NCBI GenBank assembly: GCA_964487845.1 | Contig: CAZASK010000008.1 | Coordinates: forward strand, 1 to 64,000 | Direction of reading: 5' to 3' | Length of the DNA stretch: 64,000 bases | Source: CAZASK01 sp964487845 | Lineage (GTDB): Bacteria; Chlamydiota; Chlamydiia; Chlamydiales; FEN-1388 | Part shown: piece by piece, positions 18,135 to 25,449 of the stretch | How positions within the stretch are numbered: the first letter of the stretch is position 1 | How the letters are laid out: each line of letters begins with the position of its first letter | Position numbers and translations under genes: made by a program | The notes under the pieces: model-generated | What the model was told of the DNA's origin: nothing | The model's input: the letters and a program-made list of their open reading frames with translations, nothing else | The model's database searches: none

Positions 18135-18530
18135 ATGCCTTTCATTAACCAAAATAATTCACGAAAAAATAATCTCTCAAGAATACCAATAGACTGGGAA
18201 GTAGTTGATAAATATTTAGAAGCAGGCTGTCTCGGAACTGAAATAGCGGCTTATCTAGGCTGTCATCCAGAGACATTTTATGATCGATGCCTAAAAGAGA
18301 AAGGTGTCGGTTTCTCCGAGTATTTAGCTACAAAAAGATCAAAGGGAGATGCAATTCTACGAGCAAAACAATATGAACTAGCTATGCAAGGGAATACTAC
18401 ACTTTTAATTTGGCTTGGTAAAAATAGACTAGGCCAACGTGATAAAGAAAAAGATGCATCATCAACAGTTACTCTTGGATTGATCTATCACGCAATAGCT
18501 CAAGCTGCGAACGACAAAACTACAAGATAA
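18135..18530 (+). CDS. HTH protein resembling a phage terminase small subunit
   Basis: About 131 residues. Residues 20-50 (VDKYLEAGCLGTEIAAYLGC, then HPETFYDRCLKEKG) form a helix-turn-helix like those in small terminase or recombinase-type DNA-binding proteins. They are followed by FSEYLATKRSKGDAILRAKQ and ALQG-like MQGNTTLLIWLGKNRLGQRDK, a pattern I associate with phage-type terminase small subunits. No large terminase is present, so by itself it could help a satellite redirect packaging, or be a plain DNA-binding protein. The start is uncertain: neither the ATG at 18135 nor the TTG at 18123 has a clear ribosome-binding site. Confidence 0.7.
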   Translation: MPFINQNNSRKNNLSRIPIDWEVVDKYLEAGCLGTEIAAYLGCHPETFYDRCLKEKGVGFSEYLATKRSKGDAILRAKQYELAMQGNTTLLIWLGKNRLGQRDKEKDASSTVTLGLIYHAIAQAANDKTTR

Positions 18531-18609
18531 TCGGGTTATAGCATTGAAGCAGATGGACTATTCGCTATTTTGTTAGCATGAAGAATAGATGTTAAAAACG
18601 CATAGTAAA

Positions 18610-18879
18610 CTATTGCTCCTTTGCAGCTACCGTCTTTCCTGGCAGGTCGGGCAACAGATCTCGTGGATGACAACATAATGTCTTGGCCAATAGAAATATA
18701 TTTTCTATAGATAGGTTTCTTTCCCCACGTTCTACACTACCTACATAAGTTCGATGAAGCCCGCTTCTAAAGGCTAATTCTTCTTGAGAAATACCCAATC
18801 CTTGTCTTTTTCCACGAACACGCTCACCAAATCCAAGCCTAATTGATTCTCTATCTTTTTTGGACAAAACCACTTCCAT
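18610..18879 (-). CDS. XRE-family transcriptional regulator
   Basis: About 89 residues, almost entirely one HTH domain (RVRGKRQGLGISQEELAFRS, then GLHRTYVGSVERGERNLSIE). It is a probable repressor of island genes. It is the only minus-strand gene in the cargo half, and its promoter region faces the pentamer array and the RAMP-like gene. The start at 18879 has GGGGA 6 nt upstream. It is a candidate target of the ImmA-type peptidase at 17502, by analogy with ICEBs1. Confidence 0.9.
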   Translation of the reverse strand: MEVVLSKKDRESIRLGFGERVRGKRQGLGISQEELAFRSGLHRTYVGSVERGERNLSIENIFLLAKTLCCHPRDLLPDLPGKTVAAKEQ

Positions 18880-19019
18880 CACGATCCCCAAATATTTAAT
18901 GAGGATACTTCGATGCCTTATCTGAGTCGACAGACGTAGAGTAGACAGACTTTAAGTAGCTTTTTATAAGAGTGGTCAGTTAATCTATTTGAGGTTTTTG
19001 TGTATTTGGCACAACTTGT

Positions 19020-19104
19020 GGCACGGCACGTTCAGGTAGGGTGTGGCGTAGTGTGGAGTGGCGCGGCCCGGCCTGGTATGGCAGGGCTTAGTATGGCATG
19101 GTTT
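19020..19104 (+). repeat. Degenerate pentamer array 1 (17 units, GGYNN)
   Basis: Seventeen consecutive 5-bp units in strict register; 14 begin with GG and 16 have a pyrimidine at position 3, while positions 4-5 vary freely (for example GGCAC, GGTAT, GGCGC, GGCTT). It ends with GGCAT GGTTT followed by AATTTT. The GC content contrasts sharply with the AT-rich surroundings. It ends 19 nt before the ATG of the RAMP-like gene. A GTG at 19058 would read through it in frame with that gene, but a ribosome-binding site supports the later ATG. The phase-locked GG every 5 nt is a two-tetrad G-quadruplex pattern. Confidence 0.9.
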
Positions 19105-19123
19105 TAATTTTAATCAGGTGTAT

Positions 19124-19750
19124 ATGGCAATTCTAAAAGCAAAAATAACAATAATTGGTAAACGCCCACTACTATTTCACAGTTTTTCAGTAGATTCAAT
19201 TGCGCTTGAAAAAAAAGAGCGTACAGGTGTTGCTGGTAATGATCCAGAAGAATGGAAGCGCTCGGTTCTGAAGACCAAAGAAGGTCAATTATTTGTACAG
19301 TCCAGTTACATTTTTGGCTGCTTGCGAGATGGTGGTAGGCATATCAAAGAAGGTAGGGGTTCTATTCAGGCTAAAATTGCATCCACTCTTGTAGTCGTAG
19401 ACGAGACGATTCTTTTAGATAGATTTTTACCTATAGAAAGTGAGCTTTCGCAAGACAAAGATTCCCCAGTATATCTTGATGTTCGTTCAGTAAAAAATCC
19501 TGCCACAAAAGGACGTAACGTTCGTTACCGCATTGCAGCATCACCAGGCTGGAAAGCAACTTTTGAAATTGAGTGGGAAAATACAATTGTATCTCGTAAT
19601 CAGATGCAGGCAGCATTAAGTAGCGCGGGCTCATTTGTTGGCTTAGGCGACGGACGAAGTATTGGTTTTGGACGATTCACTATAGAACAATTTGCAATTG
19701 AAGAGGTGGAAGAGCTTAAACCAAAAAGAAAAAATAACTTGAGGCTCTAA
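19124..19750 (+). CDS. RAMP-like protein with C-terminal glycine-rich loop
   Basis: 208 residues. N-terminal strand AKITIIGKRPLLFHSF, then LFVQSSYIFGCLRDGGRH, then NVRYRIAASPGWKATFEIEW. Near the C-terminus comes a glycine-rich loop, SSAGSFVGLGDGRSIGFGRF, that looks like the G-rich loop of RAMP/Cas6-type RRM folds. Similar short proteins with GLGDxR...GRF endings occur in phage genomes as hypotheticals, from memory. RNA binding is an inference from the loop; no catalytic residues can be assigned. AGGTG lies just upstream of the ATG at 19124. The gene sits between pentamer array 1 and an HNH gene, with further arrays downstream. Confidence 0.75.
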   Translation: MAILKAKITIIGKRPLLFHSFSVDSIALEKKERTGVAGNDPEEWKRSVLKTKEGQLFVQSSYIFGCLRDGGRHIKEGRGSIQAKIASTLVVVDETILLDRFLPIESELSQDKDSPVYLDVRSVKNPATKGRNVRYRIAASPGWKATFEIEWENTIVSRNQMQAALSSAGSFVGLGDGRSIGFGRFTIEQFAIEEVEELKPKRKNNLRL

Positions 19751-19831
19751 AACCGCCAATACCTACAACGCATTAGGAACATGCAATGAAACTTGAAAAA
19801 ACAGGAGCGATTAGTTTTAGGTAATATTGTA

Positions 19832-20122
19832 ATGCCAAAAAAAAGACAACCCAGAGAAATTTGGCAAGAAACTCGCCTAAAAATATTAGAGCGCGACCAG
19901 TACTGTTGTGTGAGATGCGGAATTACCGTGACAACCAAGACTGCGCATATTGATCACATCCTATCAGGAAAATTTGGTAGTAATCACTTGAGCAATCTCA
20001 GAACCCTTTGCAGGCGATGTCATGTGTTACGAGCAGATATGCGTCATCGCGGTATGGTTGCAAAGGCGCTTAAAGATGAAATTATACCTCCAAACTGGCG
20101 TGAACTGGTTTGGGAAGGCTAA
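19832..20122 (+). CDS. HNH endonuclease
   Basis: About 96 residues. The core is CCVRCG ... AHIDHI ... LSNLRTLCRRCH, a classical HNH site with two CxxC zinc knuckles (the second as CRRCH). The basic N-terminus (MPKKRQPREIWQETRLKILE) would bind DNA. It has only the nuclease domain. Phage HNH proteins of this size aid packaging or act as nicking or homing enzymes. I use the ATG at 19832; a TTG at 19793 would add 13 residues. It lies 81 nt after the RAMP-like gene on the same strand, likely the same transcript, and is followed by pentamer arrays A and B. Confidence 0.88.
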   Translation: MPKKRQPREIWQETRLKILERDQYCCVRCGITVTTKTAHIDHILSGKFGSNHLSNLRTLCRRCHVLRADMRHRGMVAKALKDEIIPPNWRELVWEG

Positions 20123-20271
20123 TTGAGATGTGACTGAATTCATATATTACGCAATCACTGAAAATAGCGTAGTAGGTTCAATATTTGTGGTGTGATATGC
20201 TCAGATGCGATAAAGCATAATTTTGTTTACAAGGAGACTAAATCTTCGAGTAAACTCATAATCGCGGCGGT

Positions 20272-20336
20272 GGTATGGCTTAGCGGGGAATGGTATGCCT
20301 AGGCGGGGCACCGCGGGGTACGGTAAGGCATGGATA
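20272..20336 (+). repeat. Degenerate pentamer array A (13 units)
   Basis: Thirteen 5-bp units in register, 10 starting with GG. It ends GGTAA GGCAT GGATA then TTTTT, the same GGCAT-GG plus T-rich boundary as array 1. It lies 150 bp downstream of the HNH gene. A 43-bp non-repeat spacer separates it from array B. Confidence 0.85.
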
Positions 20337-20379
20337 TTTTTGCTTGCAATATGGGAATGCCATAAAGCAAGTTACACGG

Positions 20380-20469
20380 GGATTGGAGTGGCGTGGCCCG
20401 GTTAGGTTCGGCACTGCCCGGCACGGCATGGTTAGGTGAGGTTCGGTGCGGCATCGCACGGCATGGTTT
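20380..20469 (+). repeat. Degenerate pentamer array B (18 units)
   Basis: Eighteen 5-bp units in register, 16 starting with GG, with position 3 a pyrimidine in 16. Local order is partly shared with array 1: both contain GGAGT GGCGY GGCCC, and both end GGCAT GGTTT plus T. The 415 bp between the HNH stop and the small gene at 20538 hold arrays A and B and no gene, so this stretch could be a noncoding RNA. Confidence 0.9.
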
Positions 20470-20537
20470 TGTTTTAGTAACTAGAACAGGAAATCATCTA
20501 CCAAACAATTCATTATAAGTAGGAGAGATCGATACAC

Positions 20538-20693
20538 ATGGACTTTGGACTTATTATGATGTTCGTCGGATTAATAGGCTTTGTATTGATTAGGCTTAAG
20601 CGAAATGAATTAGAGAATGCATTAATTACATCAATGAAAGAGCGATTTAAGAGTATTGAGGATCGATTGGACATACTCGAAAAAAACAAATGA
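20538..20693 (+). CDS. Small membrane protein with C-terminal helix (51 aa)
   Basis: 51 residues. MDFGLIMMFVGLIGFVLIRL is one transmembrane segment. The remainder (about residues 21-51, ending in DRLDILEKN) is a charged, amphipathic helix with heptad-like spacing. AGGAGAG lies 10-11 nt upstream of the ATG. It comes 68 bp after pentamer array B, so it may belong to the array locus. The form (one TM plus cytoplasmic helix) is that of small phage membrane proteins or toxin-like peptides; no family assigned. Confidence 0.6.
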   Translation: MDFGLIMMFVGLIGFVLIRLKRNELENALITSMKERFKSIEDRLDILEKNK

Positions 20694-20787
20694 AGCAGCC
20701 TTTCAAACATGATTCATAATGCTAATTACAGGCATTTATATGCTTGAAACATTAAATAAAAAATAAAACTTATATTAGCTAAAATTT

Positions 20788-21075
20788 ATGGTTAATGTAT
20801 ACATTCCACCTCCAATAGTTCATCAAGCAGAAGAAGTTCGTACATATGGGAATCCTTACTTTTATGAATGTGATGGGAAAATAATTAATTTAGCTGCAGC
20901 AAGAGAGTTCTATGTATCTCACATTCCCTTGACTTCATTGTATTGGCCTAGTGTTAAGATTGGGTCTTGCACCTACCAATTAACCTCATCCATGGATACT
21001 GAGCAAAAAGCACTCGAGTTTTTAAGGGACCTAACGGAAAAAATACGCATAGCAAATACATTATCAGCTAAGTAG
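20788..21075 (+). CDS. Hypothetical 95-aa protein
   Basis: 95 residues beginning MVNVYIPPPIVH. Central YFYECDGKIINLAAAREFYV and IKIG-like VKIGSCTYQLTSSMD suggest a small alpha/beta protein. There is no signal peptide, TM segment or known motif, and no convincing ribosome-binding site. It is the last plus-strand cargo gene before the iteron region, and codon usage matches its island neighbours. Function unknown. Confidence 0.55.
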   Translation: MVNVYIPPPIVHQAEEVRTYGNPYFYECDGKIINLAAAREFYVSHIPLTSLYWPSVKIGSCTYQLTSSMDTEQKALEFLRDLTEKIRIANTLSAK

Positions 21076-21201
21076 ACGAAGTATGCCTCTTCTTATTTAT
21101 TAAACAAGACGTCCTGCTAGAAAGCAGGAACGTCGAAAATACTTATTCCGTTCCATACCGTTGACATTTTGTCGCCTAACTTTCTAGGTAAAGTACAAAA
21201 A

Positions 21202-21273
21202 GTTATGTAGCCTTAACGAGGGAGAGTTATGTAGCCTTAAACAGAGAGGGTTATGTCACCTTAGACATTCACC
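21202..21273. repeat. Three 24-bp tandem iterons
   Basis: Units start at 21202, 21226 and 21250 (exact 24-bp period), each beginning GTTATGTAGCCTTAA or, in the third, GTTATGTCACCTTAG. A related GTCGCCTAAC lies just upstream at about 21171. The last unit overlaps the 3' end of the large minus-strand gene. Iterons next to a helicase/replication operon are typical of plasmid-type origins; chlamydial plasmids carry 22-bp tandem repeats at theirs. Confidence 0.8.
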
Positions 21274-22927
21274 AGTTTTTATATTTATTCTCTATACGAT
21301 CTTTTTTAGCCTCGACTGACTTCATGCCCCATTTAGCACCATTAACCCTTTGCCTGCCTTGATATTCAAGAAAATTTAACTCTTGAATATACTCAGTGCC
21401 AAGCGTGTATTCATCCCCTTGTTTCTGTAAAAATGCTTTTGATAAGCCGTCTCCCATCACCCATCCTTCAATGACCTTACTTAAACAAGTTTGTGGTAAG
21501 TTAGCCTCGTTCGCCAGCTCTTGCCATTTTTTGATTGGGATTAGCACGCATTTTTTCTCTACAAGTCTGTCTGATTGCTTAGAAAATTCTTCTAAAATTA
21601 ACAGCTGGAGCATCGCCTGTGCAGCATATGTATTAGTTGAGCCAATTAGCGGAGGAAGATCTGTAATCGGTACAAGCCGTTTTTTATCACCTTGAGGAAG
21701 ATGATGGGTAAATCCAGGAAAAAGCATTTCTCCAAGTACTATATTTATTTTTGACGGCTCTCCATTTCTGTGTTTTTCAATTTCCATTAAGCTTATCATA
21801 TTGCCACTGTTTCCGCCTGGCAATAAGAAGTGACTATGCGCTTGTGCATAGAGGATACTTTTTATTTCCTTGATACTAGTTGGGCTTTTCCCGCATCCTA
21901 CAAGCTTTGCTATCCCTTCGTAACCTCCACTTGTTGCGATCAATCTAGGATCAGCTTTATCTAATATCCAATTTTCATATCCTGTTTTTATTTGCCAACG
22001 AAGTAACTTGTGACCAGCAAGCGACGGGAGTAATTTTACACCTTTACATATTAGAGTCATCAATCTTGGATCTACGCATGCTACACGCAGGACAAGCCTT
22101 CCATTTTCAGCATAACAACTTATTTTTGTTTCATCAGTCACTTCGATTTTTGTTTTTTTTGATAAGATGGGTTTGATCGTCGGAATTAATACTCCTTGCG
22201 GCAAAGCAGGAACATTATTCCAACGCTTCTTACAATATTCGTTCCAGACAACATGCACTAGAATTTTAAGAAAGAGAATACCACAAAAATCATGTTCTTT
22301 CGGTATCCATAAGGACCATGCGTCATGTCTATAGACATGTGTATATTCCGTTTCGTGGTAATTACGATAACGTTCTGTAGAAGTTTCTCTAATACATCTT
22401 GCCATGTTTTTCCCACATACACCTATCGTTTCTAGGAACATGGAAAATACTAGATCAAGTGCATTACTTTCGTTTTTTGAACATATCAAATCATTCAACG
22501 CATCACGTGAAGGCAACAAAAGCCCATAATCATTAATAAGATCGATATGAACATGTTTTGCTAAAACAATCGACTCGTGGTCATTAAAATTTTGCAACAC
22601 AAAATCGCGCCATTGACAGCAAACGACTACCAATTCTCTCGTTAACATATCAACCGCTTGATTACTTTCTATCCCTACATCTATTAAGCACTCTCTTGCA
22701 ATAAAAAAATGAATCGGCGTAGGATCTTGTGATCCAAATAAATTGATCAAATGCAATGACATTGCTGTCCAAACAAAATCCGAATCAAAGATACTTAAGT
22801 CTTTCAGCATCCGTTTAAAAGAAGCCATATGTAAAAAATGGCTGGTAGCCCACGCTCCGTGTTGTTGAATGTCTATCGCGACATACTCTCTAATTTCTTC
22901 AGGTATTTTCTCAATGTCGAACAGCAT
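21269..22927 (-). CDS. Large putative replication protein of the island
   Basis: 552 residues, not recognised. No TM segment. The C-terminal third contains a likely winged-helix region (WQELANEANLPQTCLSKVIE, then GDGLSKAFLQKQGDEYTLG), as in replication initiators. The gene starts immediately after the helicase stop (TAA-ATG), so the two are coupled, and it runs into the iterons. By position it is the best candidate for the initiator that binds them, but this is inference. Composition is AT-rich like the rest of the island. Confidence 0.65.
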   Translation of the reverse strand: MLFDIEKIPEEIREYVAIDIQQHGAWATSHFLHMASFKRMLKDLSIFDSDFVWTAMSLHLINLFGSQDPTPIHFFIARECLIDVGIESNQAVDMLTRELVVVCCQWRDFVLQNFNDHESIVLAKHVHIDLINDYGLLLPSRDALNDLICSKNESNALDLVFSMFLETIGVCGKNMARCIRETSTERYRNYHETEYTHVYRHDAWSLWIPKEHDFCGILFLKILVHVVWNEYCKKRWNNVPALPQGVLIPTIKPILSKKTKIEVTDETKISCYAENGRLVLRVACVDPRLMTLICKGVKLLPSLAGHKLLRWQIKTGYENWILDKADPRLIATSGGYEGIAKLVGCGKSPTSIKEIKSILYAQAHSHFLLPGGNSGNMISLMEIEKHRNGEPSKINIVLGEMLFPGFTHHLPQGDKKRLVPITDLPPLIGSTNTYAAQAMLQLLILEEFSKQSDRLVEKKCVLIPIKKWQELANEANLPQTCLSKVIEGWVMGDGLSKAFLQKQGDEYTLGTEYIQELNFLEYQGRQRVNGAKWGMKSVEAKKDRIENKYKNW

Positions 22928-24337
22928 TTAGCTTACAGCACCTAGTTCGCGTAGAAACTCGAATTCCTTGCTGTTTCTGGTTGACGGGTTGTTCTTTCGA
23001 GGCGCAACCGGATGGACGCTAATTCTAATAAATCCATCTGAATCTTTTTCAAGCGTTAAGGGTTCGTGAATAATCGTAAAATTTGATTTAGTTATTTTTA
23101 ATTTAAATTCCCTATACTTATCCCTTTCTTCGCAAAACATACTCCATTGTAAACGCACTCCATCAACTAATGCTGATGACCCCCTGGCTGCAGACTGATT
23201 AAGATCTTTGCCCGAATTCAGAGAAGATTTATTAAGATGATGAGCAAACATGAGAGTCGGATTGCCGGGCAATTCAAGAATGAGCTCTTCCAACATAGAT
23301 ATGAAGTCTGTAGCAACAGCGTTGTCATTCTCCGCATCTAATCCCATCAGTCTGGAAACTGGATCTAATATAATCAGAGTCAATGGAGGGAGATCTTGTA
23401 AACGTTGTTTAAATTCCCTAAAATAGCGGCTAGGTCTTTTATTTTCTAAAAACATTGCCCGTTGCCCATAAAAAGAAAATGGAAAAATTCTCTTTTTAGC
23501 ATCTAAAAGTAAATCAACGTCTTCGCGCAAGTTCTTTGCTGCTTTGTATAATAACCTATGAATGTCATCGTAGTCGTTTTCTCCTAAACCAAAAAATACA
23601 TTTCCTCGCTTTTCATCTCCGCAATGACTTGTTGGAGTAAACATATTTAAAAATGGTTTGCCGGTAGCAATTGATAGGGCCAATTGAGATAAAATATGCG
23701 TCTTTCCAACACCCCCAGCTCCTGCTAGCATAGCTACTATTGATTTGGGGAGAAATGATTTTACAGTTTGATTTTTGTGATCAATGTATTCCAAAAGCGC
23801 GGGTTTATTGTTTGGTTTATCAATAAGAAAATTCTGTTCAAAATAATTGAGAGATCGAAAGAAAAAGCTATTGCTGCACAGGGTGTTTTTTTCAATCTTA
23901 CTCAATTCTTCTCTAATATCAGTTAATAATTGCTCAGGATCACTGCTTGTGCATGCGTCTAGCTGTATTCTCCTTGAAAGACCTTCTATACTCCTCAAGC
24001 AGGCTTTATGTTTGACGATTTCAGTATATTCTTCTATGTAAGCACTTGTACCAGCATATTGAGCAAGAACTGTCAGATATTCCACCCCACCGATGTCATC
24101 AAGTTGGTTATTTTGCCGCAAATCTTGAGCAATCAGATGTACATCAGCCGGCTTATCATTTTGCCAAGCATATTTTAATGCCTGAAATATCACTTGATGC
24201 GTAGGAAAATAAAAATCATCTTCTCTTAATAAATTAGCAGCAATGTTCAAACTATTAATGCTCGTTAACATACAGCCCAAGACCATCATTTCAGACTCTT
24301 GAGAATGAAGAAGAGCCCCCCTTTGACTTGTATTCAT
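22928..24337 (-). CDS. DnaB-N / RepA-type replicative helicase
   Basis: 469 residues. Residues about 5-105 match the DnaB N-terminal domain (LHSQESEMMVLGCMLTSINS, FPTHQVIFQALKYAW, DIGGVEYLTVLAQ). The second part is a RecA-like hexameric helicase of the RepA/AAA_25 kind, with Walker A LAGAGGVGKTHIL, Walker B LTLIILDPVSRLMG and LMFAHHLNKSS. It should unwind DNA at the island origin. I take the ATG at 24337, which has GAGGAT 5 nt before it. It lies between the small HTH gene and the putative initiator in one minus-strand operon. Confidence 0.85.
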   Translation of the reverse strand: MNTSQRGALLHSQESEMMVLGCMLTSINSLNIAANLLREDDFYFPTHQVIFQALKYAWQNDKPADVHLIAQDLRQNNQLDDIGGVEYLTVLAQYAGTSAYIEEYTEIVKHKACLRSIEGLSRRIQLDACTSSDPEQLLTDIREELSKIEKNTLCSNSFFFRSLNYFEQNFLIDKPNNKPALLEYIDHKNQTVKSFLPKSIVAMLAGAGGVGKTHILSQLALSIATGKPFLNMFTPTSHCGDEKRGNVFFGLGENDYDDIHRLLYKAAKNLREDVDLLLDAKKRIFPFSFYGQRAMFLENKRPSRYFREFKQRLQDLPPLTLIILDPVSRLMGLDAENDNAVATDFISMLEELILELPGNPTLMFAHHLNKSSLNSGKDLNQSAARGSSALVDGVRLQWSMFCEERDKYREFKLKITKSNFTIIHEPLTLEKDSDGFIRISVHPVAPRKNNPSTRNSKEFEFLRELGAVS

Positions 24338-24348
24338 AACTATCCTCA

Positions 24349-24543
24349 TTATTTACTATTGGATATGTAATCGAGTAACGCTTCTTCATCTATGATGATT
24401 CGACGACCTAACTTTCGTACAACTTGATTTCTAAAGCCTTTGGCATCTCTAAATAACAGATTCTTCAGCATGTTCTCTGTTAAGAAAGGATACTTTTCAC
24501 AGACTTGCTTTTTAGTAAGGTATTTGTGAGGTAATGCATTCAT
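24349..24543 (-). CDS. Small HTH protein (excisionase/AlpA-like)
   Basis: 64 residues starting MNALPHKYLTKKQVCEKYPF. The layout (short HTH, then KLGRRIIIDEEALLDYISN) is that of the MerR-like HTH_17/AlpA/excisionase family. Such proteins control excision or activate island replication genes. The ATG at 24543 is set by AGGAG 6 nt upstream; a longer frame to 24609 lacks this. It is the first gene of the operon feeding into the helicase. Confidence 0.8.
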   Translation of the reverse strand: MNALPHKYLTKKQVCEKYPFLTENMLKNLLFRDAKGFRNQVVRKLGRRIIIDEEALLDYISNSK

Positions 24544-24663
24544 ATCTTGCTCCTGGTTATTATTGTTTGTATAAAACTCTCTTGCCGGAGAATTCCTTAA
24601 AACACTCAAACAGGAACAAGATTGAAAGAATTTTGAATTTAAATATTCGTCTTTGATTTTGGC

Positions 24664-25449
24664 TTATATTTCAAAAATCGACTGATTACTTTGAGTAGCT
24701 TCTTCTACCCAAGCATCAATAAATCCATGCACTCTACTACTTGCAATTTTCTTATAGCATTTCATCAAATCCGAATTTTTAATCTGCTCTATAGTCGTTC
24801 CCAAGATAACAAAAACACGAGCACAGCAAGTAACAATAAATCTTAGCTTCGGATAATGTATTGCATATCCATTTTTAGAATGAATTCCGGGTATTATAAC
24901 AATATTCACAAAATCTTCTGTTCGTATATTTTTCTTTGATCGATTACCCCTTCTTCTCTGCCTGGGCACAGGAAACACATAAGCAACAAATTCTTTAATT
25001 TTTTCTTCGGAAGGTAAAATATCTAGTTTTTTACAAATTGACTCTTTTAAATCTATTAGACGCTGCGCCATGCATTCAATCGTAGGAATATCGTTCTTTT
25101 CTAAAAACCAGAGCACTTGCGCAGCAGCCTGAACAGCAATGCGCTTTTTTTCCGGCTTGAGAAATTTTGATAAATCTCTTGCCAAACCTAGATAAGAATC
25201 ATCAACGCAAAAGGGTCTATTTTCTTCAATAGAGCGTCTGAAATTGCAGTGAATATCTAGCTGGTAATTAATAAATATTAAACTATCCTCTACTAATCTA
25301 TCTTCAAATTTTCTCAAATCATGCGGTGGTCCCTTCATAACATCGAGAGGTAGTTTAGGCCTGATTGCATGTGGCATAGTCATATACAATTCTTTCTCAG
25401 TCATTTTTTTTCCCGATGAATCATAAACCGCTATTGTCGCCTTATCCAT
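24664..25449 (-). CDS. Hypothetical protein between integrase and excisionase
   Basis: About 261 residues starting MDKATIAVYDSSGKKMTEKE. No recognised domain. A basic stretch at PRQRRRGNRSKKN (about residue 165) could contact nucleic acid. It begins within the last 8 nt of the integrase gene, so translation is coupled. Being co-expressed with int suggests an accessory recombination or regulatory role. Function unknown. Confidence 0.65.
   Translation of the reverse strand: MDKATIAVYDSSGKKMTEKELYMTMPHAIRPKLPLDVMKGPPHDLRKFEDRLVEDSLIFINYQLDIHCNFRRSIEENRPFCVDDSYLGLARDLSKFLKPEKKRIAVQAAAQVLWFLEKNDIPTIECMAQRLIDLKESICKKLDILPSEEKIKEFVAYVFPVPRQRRRGNRSKKNIRTEDFVNIVIIPGIHSKNGYAIHYPKLRFIVTCCARVFVILGTTIEQIKNSDLMKCYKKIASSRVHGFIDAWVEEATQSNQSIFEI

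Noticed and set aside
18925..18955. Short repeat GTAGAC/AGACAG near the XRE start as an operator
   Set aside because: Copies are short and imperfect with no clear dyad; too weak to claim.
19020..20469. Pentamer arrays as a CRISPR array
   Set aside because: The repeat is only 5 bp, units are degenerate, there are no 25-40 bp spacers and no cas1/cas2 nearby. The RAMP-like protein alone is not enough.
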